Made by a program: the position numbers and the translations under genes. Positions 1 through 12,089 of a stretch of 64,000 nt of DNA are shown piece by piece. The first letter of the stretch is position 1, and each line of letters opens with the position of its first letter. Under the pieces are notes generated by a model, which was given only the letters and a program-made list of their open reading frames with translations, did not search any database and was not told the origin of the DNA. This stretch comes from Amborella trichopoda (Eukaryota > Streptophyta > Magnoliopsida > Amborellales > Amborellaceae): contig NW_006495933.1 of the NCBI RefSeq assembly GCF_000471905.2, positions 539,468 through 603,467 on the forward strand, read 5' to 3'.

Positions 1-828
1 GTCGATCAAGGCATATCTTAACCGGCCATATATATGGATGCAGAGTTTAAACCCACTTCGAATATTGCTCAATTTGTGTAATTCTTGGACCTAGAGGCAT
101 GTGAGGCCTCATGATATATCTTTAAGGATATGCCTCATCACAATATCATATGATGAGATTTCCTTATGCCCCGTCAGTCAAGCACTATATCCTTAGCCAA
201 CGACAAATTAAAAGAGACATATTTTGCATCTCAGCAAAACTCCACTAGTTATCATTTGGAGAGGCATATATGGGCCATGGGAGTATAATGTATCCCAGAG
301 TTGTATCTCAAATTGAAACGACTTCATAATCTCTTATCATTTCGTTAGTCACGATACGCATGTGCAACTAATGATGGATTGGGAAGCATATCTTTCCATA
401 TCAATCCTACAACTATCATATGGAGAGGCATATCGCATTGAGATCAGTTTGATATTCATCAAATATCTTTAATATCTTGTGAAGAGGCATATATAAGCCT
501 TAAGAGTATCTGTATCCTAGAATCCATTCCATATTGAGATGGTTTTGCTCCTCTCACTATCATTGGTTGCACATGGGGGCTTGATTGACTAATAGGGATC
601 TAAGGCATATTGGGGGCTTCATATGAAGAGTCCTAGACATATCATTTCTTTCATGTCTTATGTTATATTAGAGGCATATCTTTGCAAATCTCTTTAAGAA
701 CCCTGCTCATCGAGTTTTCGTGTCTTACACATTGTTTGCCAAGATATTTATTAAACGTTCGTCAAACACTTGCCTTATAGTCATGCCTTCAATCTATCAT
801 GTGTCTGTTAAAATATACTTTGTCATAT
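1..828. repeat. Diverged tandem repeat with a recurring AGGCATAT motif
   Basis: The motif GAGGCATAT or AAGGCATAT recurs many times. Two blocks about 220 bp apart (near 261 and 481) can be aligned: each has the motif, then a GTAT..TATCC segment, then a TTGAGATGG-like or TTGAAACGA-like segment. No coding frame is supported. It ends where the LTR at 829 begins. It may be part of an older retroelement, or a decayed satellite. Confidence 0.45.
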
Positions 829-3460
829 TGTAGACACCCCAATCTCGACTGGAGAAGTTATGGATAGGTTAAAATGTCCCAGGCAGACCATCCAAATATT
901 TTAAACCATTCACCCCGTATGCAAAACCAGCCTTCATTGACCCAAGATTGCCCTCGTGGGACCAAAGGCATCAAGTGGTAAGACAAGGCAAGACAGACTT
1001 AGAGCGACCTGACTTCGAACCATCCCATAAGGGAAGGATCTGATATTGCCCCAACAACCATCAAAGCCCTACTGAAAATCTGAAGGAGACGCACCAAAGA
1101 CACCTCAGTCAAGGAACATGCAACCAGGATGGGCAGAAGCCTAGCGCCAATGTCAGTCCAACCAGTGCCCAGCTCCAGGCCCCCCATGAGCATCCGAAAC
1201 GACTAGAGGTTTGGCAGCACTGTCAATGCCGTCAGCTCCATTCCAAATAGCACCATGCCCAAAAACCTCCACTAAGCGTGAAACAACTTAGCCGATAATA
1301 CTGAGATGACGTACTGACATGTTAGTCCATACCCACTGACATGACATACTCGTACTGACACATCAGTAGTCAATACGGACCTTGGTTGTTGAGTTACGAT
1401 TGGTTGAAGATCAGAAGACAATACAACCAAGACGACGTTCTAGCTAGTATCTAACGACACTACAAACATCGTCGGCACCACTCGAAACAGCTTCAAGTTG
1501 TGATTGGTCTATTAGAGCCAGACCAGAGTCACCATAATGTGGCACGTGTCTAAAACAAGATTTGAAGGCAGTCAAAACACTGCTAGAGCCATTGCCAATG
1601 ACGCTAGACACTAATAGGGCCGTATCAATCGCATTAATGAGTAATTAATATTTGTGGACCGTTATTATTGCAACATTAATGATATGGCGCTGGTCCAAGT
1701 GCCGCCAGTGCCACTTCAAACATCGCCCAATCTCTGATGGTAAATCACACAAAACCGACTTACAAGCTATAAAGGGTCCATGTTGCCTATAAATAGTCCC
1801 TTTTGCCTTAAGCTTAAGGTCTAAGCTTCATGAATCTTAAGCCAAGATTAGGTCTGGAATTTCAAGGATTTTGAGCCTAGATTATTCCCAAATTCCCTTA
1901 ATCTTGAATCGAAACTTGAGCTTGTGAGGAAGCTCCAAGCTGAGCCCATTTGAGCAAACCCCATTCCTCCTAAATACCCTTCAATCCAAAACTAAGTTAT
2001 TAACCCTTACAAGATACCCTATCAAACCGAAGGTGGTCTGGATAATCCGAATTTCGGGGCCTCTTCCTCCTACTTCTATTTGCCCCGTTAAAAATCGAAA
2101 ACTCGAGATTGACTGTGCAACCAACGAATTTGAATCGGCGCCGACTCTGGGTGTTGGGCTTGGGGGCCTGGCCTAAATGTTGTTTTCTTTCTTCTTTAAT
2201 TTGTTTTCCTTGTATTTATTTTAATTTATTCATTAGTTATAGTCATGACTTTCTTCTTTTCCTTCTTTATTTTGTGAATTAGCTTTCCGTTTCCTCTTTT
2301 CATATATCTTGCATTTCTTTCTCTTTTAGCTATATCTATATATTTTTCCTTATTTTCCCCTTATTTATGATCCTATTTGTTTTCTCTTCTTCTTCATTTA
2401 ATATGGTATTCATTACCCTTACTGGGCTATATTTAATCCTCTCTTCCTCCTTCTATCTTCTTTTATTGCATGGTCATTTTCGTTTTCTTCATGGCATTTA
2501 TTTCTCTTAGTTTTGTTATATTTTTTTTTTTTTTTGTTTTCTTTATTTGATGATATAGATCTGCTTCTCTCACCCAATCTCTCATCTCTTTCATTAAATG
2601 GTAATTTTTTATTTCTTTGTTGCATTTATTTCTTTTAGTTTGCTGTATTTGTTTCTCTTTCCATTTTTACTCATTTGGTAGTGTAGATCCCTCTCCCTTT
2701 CTCATCTCTTCACCTAAGCATTTATTTCTCTCGTTATTGTGGTTGTTTTTCTTAATTAATAGTATGCACGTTTCTTTCATTCTTGCCTTATTTTATAGTC
2801 TAGATTTCATTTTTTTTTTCCACCCTCGTTTCTTCCTTTCTATTATAGTTATTTAGTTTATTTCTCTTGTATTTTGTTCAATAGCTTAATATTACCTTAC
2901 CTTCTCTCGTGATTGTTCTCTTCATGTTATCTTATTACGTTTACTCCCATATTATACTTATATCTATTTTTTCTCACTAATAGGGACCTCTTTTCCTTTC
3001 TTCTTCATATTCATTCCCCTATCTCTATAATCTTCTCTCTTGCATTTTATGTGATGCATATTTAGTTTAGATAGTAGTGTAGATTTTGTAATCTCCATGC
3101 TTTTCACTTTCTTGTTCCTCTTGCATTTCATAGTTAGATTCTTTGCCCCTGTGTACTTCTATTTCCCTAGCTTCATAGTTTATTTATGGTTATCCTCTCT
3201 TGTTCCTTTTCTAAACCGTTTCATCTAAAAATCTCCCTTTTATCTTCAAACCCCTTTCGAAAGCTTCCTTGTTGAGTTCCAAGGTTGAAATAGGAGGGAA
3301 GTCGGCTTTGCCGACGGTCAGAGAGGGATAAGGTCTTAGGACTTGATTCTCCCTCGAAATCTTATTTGACGGGACACATTCTCTTCCAAATCTTCGATAT
3401 GTTTGCACTCGAAACCAAGGCGGGGGCAAATTCCCTTACCTGCATTTTCGAGTATAAACA
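829..3460 (+). mobile_element. 5' LTR of a Tat-like Ty3 retrotransposon fossil (element A)
   Basis: The block opens with TGTAGACACCCC, a start it shares with the LTR at 13068, and closes with TATAAACA just before a primer-binding site. At about 2.6 kb it is a long LTR, as in some Tat-lineage elements. Its second half (about 2160-3220) is strikingly pyrimidine-rich on + (TTTCTTCTTT-type runs) and gives only spurious hydrophobic open frames. No purine tract precedes 829, which fits a 5' rather than a 3' LTR. No partner LTR is seen in the window, so the element is broken. Confidence 0.6.
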
Positions 3461-3463
3461 GTT

Positions 3464-3482
3464 TGGCGCCCACCGTGGGGCC
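3464..3482 (+). other. Primer-binding site of element A
   Basis: TGGCGCCCACCGTGGGGCC follows the LTR end after a few bases. The same TTTGGCGCCCACCGTGGGGC string occurs on the - strand at 20977-20997, beside the LTR of element C. This shows both are 5' LTR-leader junctions of related elements. The tRNA used was not determined. Confidence 0.7.
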
Positions 3483-5999
3483 CGTCAAGCTTCGCTTCCA
3501 TCTCAACCGTTGACGCGACCTCTCAAACCCGTGTTTCGAAAGGCTGCCATCAATTCGAAATGTTGCAAGCTTTCATTTCTTTTCGGGGTCCGAAACTGAT
3601 AAAAGTTACCAAGGGAGGAGTCAAAACTACCTCGGCAAATTTTGCCTGTTTTGGCTTGCTCTTCATGCACTTTTTAGAAGCTTGGAGATCAGAACCATTG
3701 CCAATGGCACCTGGTCCCTGGGACTCCAGAAATTCCTCTCGCCCTCCTTGGCTTGCTGTTGGCCTGCTCGACCCTTTTCATTGTGTTTTGAAGAACTTAG
3801 TTTTGATGACATTTGCACTGTCTTCAGTGACATTCGTAGTGCCACCGGAATTCTATTCCTATGATCCTCAGCCGTGGCTCCAAAATTGCAGTTCTTTGGC
3901 GGTGTTGCCAGCTGCACCAGTGGCCAGCTCCATACCTCTATTGTTTCGGACAGCCTTTTCTTTGTTGGTAGCGTAGACTTATCGCTTTCCTTCCTTTCCA
4001 TGCCTTCTCAACACCCTTGTTTCTAAGGGACCTTCTTCCCTCAACCTGGCCTTGCGCCCCTAGTAGGGTTACACCCCACTCTCAGCGTGCCCGAGTCGAC
4101 ATCGCACTCTTCATTTGAACCGCACTCCGGTCCTCTTTGATCCAAAGTGCACATCCTCTTTGATCCAAAGTGCACATCTCCATCCACCAAGGTGCTCGGT
4201 ATTGAGTCATTGCTAGGGCGCTTAGCCCTTCACTTTCACTTTGCCTCAATCTAGTTTGCCATATCGAAGTGCACCCCACTCGGTACGATTACGCACCTCT
4301 TGTTCATTTTTATTTGAGCAACATATTGATTGACTGACACTTGTTTGCATGCACATGTGCTGATTTACCACACACACTTATGAACTCGAGTGCATGACTA
4401 TAAAACTTCTTCCAAACTCATTTTTTTGAAAAACTTGCATCTGGTCTTAATGTTTCTAGAGTAGGCACCTACTTCCTAGAGGAAGAGCAGTTGAGATTGT
4501 GATCCCTCAACAGGAGTACACCCTCTGTATATACTCGACCTCTAAGAATACCCCATAATAGTTTGGACCCATGATCGCTTGTAAGAGTGGCTCAGACCAA
4601 AGGTGGGTGTACCTTGATACCTTACCTCATTTCTAAACTAGGTTTACCCTAGGTAGGAACTCTAAGTGGTTTAGAGGTACTTGTGTCTTTTTTCTTGAAT
4701 TGTTTGCTTAAGTAGAGAAATGTATTACGACCCAAGTATGGTGGCAGAGAGTTGGACACCGAGTCGATCGCCAACTCATACAAAAGATCGGGTACATTGT
4801 CCTACCATCCATTGAGACAACGCACAGCTATCCCGTGGGACTATGGGACCCAACCTTCACCTAGGCTCGTGGTTAGGTCACCTAGTTGTCAGTTTGGAGA
4901 CCAACTAAGTTGCCAATCCGACTTTAGGGGTAACCAGATTTGTACTGCCCAGAGAACTCTAAACAGCCAAGCAGTTAGGTCCGGTGTAGTCCTCCAACAA
5001 GGAGTAATATGTCTGTCCCGACGCCAGACACAAGATAGGGTCTGTGCCTTCAACAGTGGTCAAACCAGTGATTTAGGCATAGGTGATCCTCCCATACCAG
5101 TAGCTCCCCATCCTCCTAGCAGAGAGAATTCTGCTAGAGGTAGTTGTTGTAGGGTATTTTTGACAAGCTTGTATCGCCGGTGTGAATAATGGAGAAGCTA
5201 ATAATAACGTAGACCCACATGTACCAAAATGCCTGTGGACTACGGAAACCTTGACCAAATAAGCCATGGTAAAGACATCATTTCACTCCCAGATTGATGA
5301 TCTAAGTATCGCCTTCAAGTTTCGATCAATTCGAATGTAAATGGAAGAAACATGTACAAAGTCCATTTTAAGCCTAGGCTGCTATCATGCTACAAAACAC
5401 CATAGATGGAACTATACTATATAGATTTCTAATGACTATGGGACCACCGCCAATAGATTCATTAGCTCGAGAATAGTCACCATGTTAACTTTCAGCCCAA
5501 TCCGACATTCCTAGGTTGTACCAACTAAAAAGGATAAGTTTCTAATATGATATGGTGCACCATAGTTGTAACTCTACTCTAAAGATCTCCAACGACTATG
5601 GGACCACTGCCAATGAATTCGAGAGACTGAAAACAGTCTTTACGTCAAATTTCAACTCATTCTGACCTTTTTAGGTCATACTTCCCAAAAATAGTAAACG
5701 TTTTACTATTCACTTCATCTTCTTCAACCAGTTACTATTTATAGCAACTATGTTTTTCTAAAAAAACGAGGAACTTTGAAAGTCTGATCTCCCTTCTCAT
5801 GCACCAGATCGATCCCAAATTGGGTATGTTGTTTCTCTCATCAAACCCTATGATTTGGTGGGTGGCACACACCATGGGACCTCATGGTTTGGGAGAAATC
5901 TTAGAGAGAAAGTCACCGAAATCCATTAAAATGTAGAATTTTACAGCTGCGTATCTTCTCGCTCCAGGGCTTATATCTTGAGATTCTGGACTACTACTG
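3483..5999 (+). other. Leader/internal remnant of element A, no coding frame recognised
   Basis: Open frames of 138 codons (3560-3976) and 145 codons (4752-5189) show no gag or other family features, and I do not call them. A block of about 160 bp is duplicated in tandem, with copies starting near 5400 and 5560 and both containing GACTATGGGACCAC. The stretch stops at the LTR edge of element D near 6000. Confidence 0.4.
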
Positions 6000-6559
6000 T
6001 CACATCTCAAGTTCTGTAACATTCTTGAGATGTGACAATCTATTCTTAAACTATAGAAGAAATTCAGAATTTCTACAATATATTACTTCAAAACTGACTT
6101 TTCATTTCTTAAAATTTTCAAATTTGTACAAAGTCTACCCCCAACTTATATTAACAAGAAGGTCTTAGATATATACTTCTTTTGATATGACAAACGTTAC
6201 AAAGGTGAACTTGAACAAAAGTTACAAAGGTGAACTTGAACAAAAGTTACAAAGATGAATTTCACTATGACTACAACCTTCTTCCAAGCTACTCCTGAAG
6301 ACATGCTAACAATAAGACTGCAATTATTCTGAAAAGAATCCGCAATAGTTTGATGAGTTTGACTTCTCGGTAACCATCATAATCATTAAGAATCATGGTT
6401 GGAAAATGTAGTTATTTTCTAAATGAGTGCATATTGAAACAAATGGAGAACTGTTCAAATTCTTAAACAGAAATACATAGTTTTAACATAATTCAAAGGA
6501 TATCGAACAATATGAGGAAAAACAGAAATACACAATTTATCATAATTCAAAAGATTTCA

Positions 6560-6850
6560 CAAATACCCTACCAGCATCCCAAGTAGGTCACCTATATACC
6601 CCACCAGCATCCTGGATAGGTCCACTTAATCCCTATCGGCGTACCAGATATGTCCACTTATACCTCACCGGTGTACCAGATAAGTCCACTCAATCTCTAC
6701 CAGTGTACTGGATAGGTCCACTTAATTCCTACCGACGTCCCAGATATGTCCACTTAATATCTACCTGTCCTGGATAGGTCCACTTAATCTCTATTGACGT
6801 CCCGAATAGGTCCACTTATACCTCATCAGCGTACCAAATGAGTCTACTAG
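6560..6850. repeat. Short tandem array inside the element D LTR
   Basis: Units of roughly 40 bp repeat about seven times. Each combines ACCAGCAT or CGGCGTACCAG with GATAGGTCCACTTA. The units have diverged by several bases each. No such array is seen in the second LTR piece at 10344, which is cut off before this point. Confidence 0.7.
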
Positions 6851-7465
6851 TATACTTAAAGTATATCTGAAACTCTTAAATACCAAGAAACAATAATATC
6901 ACAAATTCAAAATAATCTTGAAATCATAGCATGGATTCACATGAAAACACTTTCACTAATATTTCTATGAATAACCAGTCAAACATTTTGGGCTCAATTT
7001 CTTAAGTAAAGTTTCAGAAAGGTAGTAGTTATAGGAATCATTCTTAAAAATTGAAATCTTATTCAATAAACAGTTTACAGACAGTAGAAGAATCTTATGG
7101 AAATCCATAGTTGAATACTAAATTTTAAGACAGAAATATTACTATTAGATGCCAAAATACCAATTTTCAAATACCTTTTTTTCAGGAAAATTAGGTCACT
7201 TACATATTAAACTTACAGTATCTAAAATTAATAACAATAGATGGAAATATCACAATTTTATTAAAAGTAGAATACCAGTTTTCAAATAACTATTTCACAG
7301 GAAGATGAAGTTGCTTACACATAAAACTTATAATGTTTAAAATTCATAATGATAGACGGTCACTTACCTATATGTCACATTGAGATGGATGTGTTGTTAT
7401 TGTTGTCAGAGTAAGACTAGGATTAATGATGTTCAGCTAGAGGTCTGAGACAAGAGACCAAATGA

Positions 7466-7477
7466 GTTTATATAGAG
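7466..7477 (-). promoter_or_regulatory. TATA-like box in the element D LTR
   Basis: On the - strand the sequence reads CTCTATATAAACTC, a good plant TATA box. It lies about 1.5 kb before the LTR's 3' edge, in the orientation given by the primer-binding site. Activity is not shown by the sequence. Confidence 0.4.
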
Positions 7478-7533
7478 AAAGGGAGTATAAAAAAAAATGT
7501 TCATGTCATAAGAGAAAGAAAAATATTCTATGC

Positions 7534-7534
<1 letters not shown>

Positions 7535-7578
<44 letters not shown>

Positions 7579-8320
7579 GAATTAGTTAAAGAGAGATAAA
7601 ATAAAGAACATATTTTACTATCATATTAATTATTTTACTATCCTACTAATAATGAACATATTATTTAACTTATCATTATCATACTAATATTATGAGAGAG
7701 AGAGAATAAATTTTGTTAAAGAGAGAGAGAGATAATCATATTTTACTATCATACTAATATTATTTTACTTATCCTTATAATACTAATACTATGAGAGAGA
7801 GAATGAAATTTGTTGAAGAGAGAGAGAAAATAATGAATATATTTTACTATCATACTAATATTATTTTACTATCATACTAATAATGAACATATTATTTTAT
7901 TTATCATTATAATACTAATATTATGAGAGAGAGAAATGAAATTTATTGAAGAGAGAGAAAATTATATTTTACTATCATACTAATATTATTTTACTCTCAT
8001 ACTAATAATGAATATATTATTTTACTTATTATTATAATACTAATATTACGAGAGAGAGAATGAAATTCGATGGAAAGAGAGAGAAAATAATATATGTTTT
8101 ACTAGTATACTAATATTATTGTACTAACATACGAATAATGAACAATTACTTTACTATCATATTATTATTATGAGAGAGAAAGAGAATGAAAGACTAATGA
8201 GACATCATTATTAAGATATTATGATAATAATCATGGAAGAGAGAGAATATTAATTGTAAGAAAATCGTTTAAGCGAGAGATAAGAGAACCCTAAATTTGA
8301 GGGGAGAGAAAAGACCCATT
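7535..8320. repeat. GA microsatellite and higher-order tandem repeat
   Basis: A (GA)n run at about 7540-7575 is followed by five or six units of roughly 120-140 bp. Each unit has GAGAGAGAGAATGAAATT, then ACTATCATACTAATATTATT, then AATGAACATATTATTT. The array runs into the N gap at 8329, which was probably unassembled because of it. Confidence 0.75.
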
Positions 8321-8328
8321 TATGATGG

Positions 8329-9139
8329 NNNNNNNNNNNNNNNNNNNNNNNNNNNNNNNNNNNNNNNNNNNNNNNNNNNNNNNNNNNNNNNNNNNNNNNN
8401 NNNNNNNNNNNNNNNNNNNNNNNNNNNNNNNNNNNNNNNNNNNNNNNNNNNNNNNNNNNNNNNNNNNNNNNNNNNNNNNNNNNNNNNNNNNNNNNNNNNN
8501 NNNNNNNNNNNNNNNNNNNNNNNNNNNNNNNNNNNNNNNNNNNNNNNNNNNNNNNNNNNNNNNNNNNNNNNNNNNNNNNNNNNNNNNNNNNNNNNNNNNN
8601 NNNNNNNNNNNNNNNNNNNNNNNNNNNNNNNNNNNNNNNNNNNNNNNNNNNNNNNNNNNNNNNNNNNNNNNNNNNNNNNNNNNNNNNNNNNNNNNNNNNN
8701 NNNNNNNNNNNNNNNNNNNNNNNNNNNNNNNNNNNNNNNNNNNNNNNNNNNNNNNNNNNNNNNNNNNNNNNNNNNNNNNNNNNNNNNNNNNNNNNNNNNN
8801 NNNNNNNNNNNNNNNNNNNNNNNNNNNNNNNNNNNNNNNNNNNNNNNNNNNNNNNNNNNNNNNNNNNNNNNNNNNNNNNNNNNNNNNNNNNNNNNNNNNN
8901 NNNNNNNNNNNNNNNNNNNNNNNNNNNNNNNNNNNNNNNNNNNNNNNNNNNNNNNNNNNNNNNNNNNNNNNNNNNNNNNNNNNNNNNNNNNNNNNNNNNN
9001 NNNNNNNNNNNNNNNNNNNNNNNNNNNNNNNNNNNNNNNNNNNNNNNNNNNNNNNNNNNNNNNNNNNNNNNNNNNNNNNNNNNNNNNNNNNNNNNNNNNN
9101 NNNNNNNNNNNNNNNNNNNNNNNNNNNNNNNNNNNNNNN
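8329..9139. other. Assembly gap (811 N)
   Basis: Only N is present, flanked by a GA/AT tandem array on the left and an ATT microsatellite on the right. A single further N sits at 9328. Confidence 0.99.
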
Positions 9140-9170
<31 letters not shown>

Positions 9171-9181
9171 TTATTAGTATT

Positions 9182-9249
<68 letters not shown>

Positions 9250-9257
9250 TGTTATTA

Positions 9258-9305
<48 letters not shown>
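9140..9305. repeat. (ATT)n microsatellite
   Basis: About 55 ATT units with rare AGT, ACT or GTT interruptions. Long poly-Ile or poly-Leu frames across it and the gap are artefacts. Confidence 0.95.
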
Positions 9306-9306
<1 letters not shown>

Positions 9307-9429
9307 TTTTCTTTTTCTTTTTTTTTCNTTTAAAAAAAAAAATTTAGGGTCATTACCATTCCTCCCCCCCGCCCCCCCCCCACAGAAATTTAGTCCTCTA
9401 AATTTTTTGTACCTATATGTTGTACTTGC

Positions 9430-10240
9430 ATAGCAGGACAATCTTTGATCTTATGCCCCATCTTCTCACATTTCTTATAAGCCTCTGGCGGACTTTGAAA
9501 TGATGCTGGTATTGGCATTTTGTTTACCTTTTCTTATTCTTTTTCTTGTTATCAATTAGATGGTGTGGGTCTAACCTAATTTCTCTGGTTTTTCCTCTTT
9601 TAGAATTCTTCGCAGTCATTTTCAATAATTTGGGCTCGATCCACTATCTAAGCATAAGTTCTTAATTTTAGGGCGAATATCATGTGTCTGATAGCTGGTC
9701 TAAGGCCTCTTTCGAATTTTTTCACCTTTCTTGCCTCATCTGTGACCATATGTGGGGCAAACCTAGCCAATTCAGTAAACTTGGCCTCATGTTGTGCTAC
9801 CGTCCAGTTCCATTGGCCTAATTTTAGGAATTCCATTTCTTTTTAAACTCGAATAAAACTTGGGAAGTACTTTTCATTGAATATTTATCGACATGCTTCC
9901 CAAGTCAAGGTTCTAGTACCAACACTCTTTTTTCCATCCGTAACTAATGTTCTGCTTCACCTTCCAACATAAAAACTGCAATGGTAACTTTTTTATCGTC
10001 AGGACATTCTATTACTTCAAATATTTTCTCCAATTGCATAATCCATCCATCGGCGTCTAGTGGATATCCAACATCCTTAAAGGCCGGTGGATTTAATTTC
10101 TTAAACTATTCTATATTGCACCCATTATTTCCTGTAATTGACTGCCTAGGTGGATTATTATTCTCCATCTGATATTGCATAAAAGCAATCATATTCTCCA
10201 AGGCTCTATGAATGCCTTCCATGTTAGCTCTAGTCATACG
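9430..10240 (-). mobile_element. gag remnant of Ty3 element D
   Basis: The - strand translation shows a Retrotrans_gag-type segment: a PPAFKDV region near 10090, VIECPDDKKVTIAVFMLEG near 9990, then TVAQHEAKFTELARFAPHM and KKFERGLRPAIR at 9648-9836. A CCHC knuckle (KKCEKMGHKIKDCPAM) lies near 9440-9480. The order LTR, primer-binding site, gag reads leftwards from 10344. No protease, RT or integrase belonging to this copy is recognisable before its polypurine tract. It is a broken fossil with several breaks. Confidence 0.7.
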
Positions 10241-10322
10241 TTATCTTGACATTGTAATTGTATGTTTAGAATAAGTATGACTTAGAGTACAATCCTATTT
10301 AGATTTCTTAGAAATCCTAAAC

Positions 10323-10339
10323 CTATTGCTTTGATACTA
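10323..10339 (-). other. Primer-binding site of element D (initiator tRNA-Met type)
   Basis: On - the sequence TAGTATCAAAGCAATAG follows the LTR edge after a few bases. It closely resembles TGGTATCAGAGCA, the site complementary to initiator tRNA-Met in many plant LTR elements. It fixes the - orientation of element D. Confidence 0.65.
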
Positions 10340-10343
10340 AAAT

Positions 10344-10887
10344 TGTCACATCCCAAGTTCTATGATATTCCTGAGATGTGACAGTCTATTCTTAAACTAT
10401 AAAACAAATTCAGAATTTCTACTATATATTACACCGAAAGCAATTTTTTCATTTCTTAAAATTTTCAAATTTGTACAAAGTCTATTCACAACTGATATAT
10501 ATATATATATATATCTTTTGATAGGACAAAAGTCACAAAGGTGAACTTGAACAAAAGTTACAGAGGTGAATTTAACTCTGCCTACAAATCTCTTCCAAGC
10601 TACTCCTGTTGTTGAGTTTGGCTATTCAGTAAGTGACCATCATAATCATTAATAATCATGGTTGGAAAATGTAGTTATTTTCTAAATGAGTGCATATTGA
10701 AACATATGGAGATCTATTCAAATTCTTAAACAGAAATACACATTTGCAACATAATTCAAAAGATATCGAACAATATGAGGAAACACAGAAAATCACGGAT
10801 GTGACAGACTATTCTTAAACTAAAGAGCAAATTTATAATTTCTACTATATATTGCACCAAAACTGATTTTTTCATTTATTAAAATTC
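10344..10887 (-). mobile_element. 5' LTR remnant of element D
   Basis: From 10344 the sequence parallels 6000-6540 (TGTCACATC, GATGTGACA, CTATTCTTAAACTATA, AATCATGGTTGGAAAATGTA). Near 10793 a second short copy of the LTR terminal segment follows, then integrase sequence on the other strand begins. Only part of the LTR is present. Confidence 0.65.
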
Positions 10888-11982
10888 AGGTCTGCTTCCC
10901 GAATGATGAGGGTGTGAAGAAAGCTATCGTGGAAGAGGCACATTGCACCTGTTATACTACACATCCCGAAAGTACTAAAATGTACCATTACTTGAAGAAA
11001 ACCTTCTGCAGGAATGACATCTAATGGGAGGTGGCACTATTTGTATCTAAGTGCTTAACATGTCAGCAAGTGAATGTTGAGCATTAGAAGCCCGTTGGGT
11101 TGTTGTAGCCCTTACCTGTGTCGGAATGGAAATGGGAGCACATTTCTATGGATATTGTCTCCTGCTTGCCTAGAACAAGTTCAGGGCATGACAACATTTG
11201 GGCCATTGTGGACCGGCTGACAAAAGTTGCCCACTTCTTACTGATCCTCACGACCTACACTTTGGACCGACTGACGCAGTTGTACATCAAGGAGATAGTG
11301 AGGTTGCATGGAGTTTCGGTCAGTATTGTGTCAAACAGGGACACTCGGTTTACCTCTAGATTTTGGGCAACTCTGCAGTCAGCCCTGGGGACGAGTCTTA
11401 CCTTTAGCATTGCCTTTCACCCTCAGACTCGAGCAATTGAAGAGAACCATATAGACCTTGGAAGATGTGCTAAGGTCTTATTTCACTGACTTTATGGGAA
11501 GCTGGGATGACCATTTACCCTTGATTGAGTTTGCCTATAATAACAACTTCCAAGACAGTATTCAGATGGTACTATTTGAAGCCCTGTATGGACCAGAAAT
11601 CGTCCAGGTGACCTTAGATAAGATAACATTGATTCGAGAGAAGCTCAGGATGGCTCAGAGTCGGCAGAAGAGTTACGCCGATAACCGAAGGAGAGACCTC
11701 GAGTTTTAGGTGGGTAATCGGATCTTCCTAAAAGTATCACCAACAAAGGGAATCATGAGGTTCGACAAGCAAGGGAAGTTGAGCCGTGCTATATCAGACC
11801 TTCATTGAGCAGCCGGTTTAGATACTGGATAGGAGGAGATTTCTTTAACCCGTGTATTATGGCAGTACCATTAGAGGGAGGAGTCGACCTGAGAACAGAA
11901 AGATGAGATCCGAGAAAAGTACCCCTAGTTATTTAAATAACAGATGTATGATTTAGAGGACTAAATCCTTTTCAAGGGGGGA
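10888..11982 (+). mobile_element. Integrase and 3' coding end of a Ty3 retrotransposon fossil (element E)
   Basis: The + strand shows the zinc-binding HHCC start of a Ty3 integrase (EEAHCTCYTTHPESTKMY..CLTCQQ) near 10930-11070. The catalytic core follows at 11118-11490 (WEHISMDIV, VDRLTKVAHFL, SNRDTRFTSRFW), then FTDFMGSWDDHLPLIEFAY and an ADNRRRDLEF segment to 11709. A polypurine tract (AAGGGGGGA) ends at 11982. The type resembles chromovirus pol. Protease and RT are not seen for this copy; it is broken. Confidence 0.75.
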
Positions 11983-12089
11983 TGATACAAGGTCCAGGAC
12001 TTTTCCAGTCGTTGATCATGTTTACATCTTGAATCATTTCCTATTAATGCTTATCTCAGTTTTTTTTTTTGATTTGTTATATAACCTCT
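11983..12089 (+). mobile_element. Start of the 3' LTR of element E
   Basis: TGATACAAGGTCCAGG directly follows the polypurine tract, as expected for a 3' LTR. It differs from the LTR of element D. Similarity to another LTR type begins after about 107 bp, so only the first part survives. Confidence 0.5.

Larger units (their letters stand above)
6000..9352 (-). mobile_element. 3' LTR of a Ty3 retrotransposon fossil (element D)
   Basis: The left edge carries a TGTCACATC..GATGTGACA near-palindrome that recurs, with long similarity, at 10344, where a primer-binding site shows the orientation is -. At the right edge, the - strand reads GAGGACTAAAT, a G-rich polypurine tract, then TGGTAATG at about 9352, the expected start of a 3' LTR. 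A TATA-like box lies near 7466. The LTR contains two tandem arrays, a microsatellite and the 811-bp gap, so its true length is uncertain. The element is clearly broken. Confidence 0.6.

Noticed and set aside
2617-2856. Hydrophobic 79-codon frame
   Set aside because: It comes from the pyrimidine-rich part of the element A LTR; no family features and no start context.
3560-4001. Overlapping frames of 138 and 112 codons on opposite strands
   Set aside because: They overlap each other in a retroelement leader and show no conserved motif.
4752-5189. 145-codon frame
   Set aside because: No recognisable domain, and the composition resembles the surrounding non-coding leader.
6560-6850. Regular short repeats that might suggest a CRISPR array
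   Set aside because: The units are contiguous and diverged, with no unique spacers, in a plant LTR.
8297-9441. Open frames of over 340 codons on both strands
   Set aside because: They run through the N gap and the ATT microsatellite (poly-Ile or poly-Leu), so they are artefacts.
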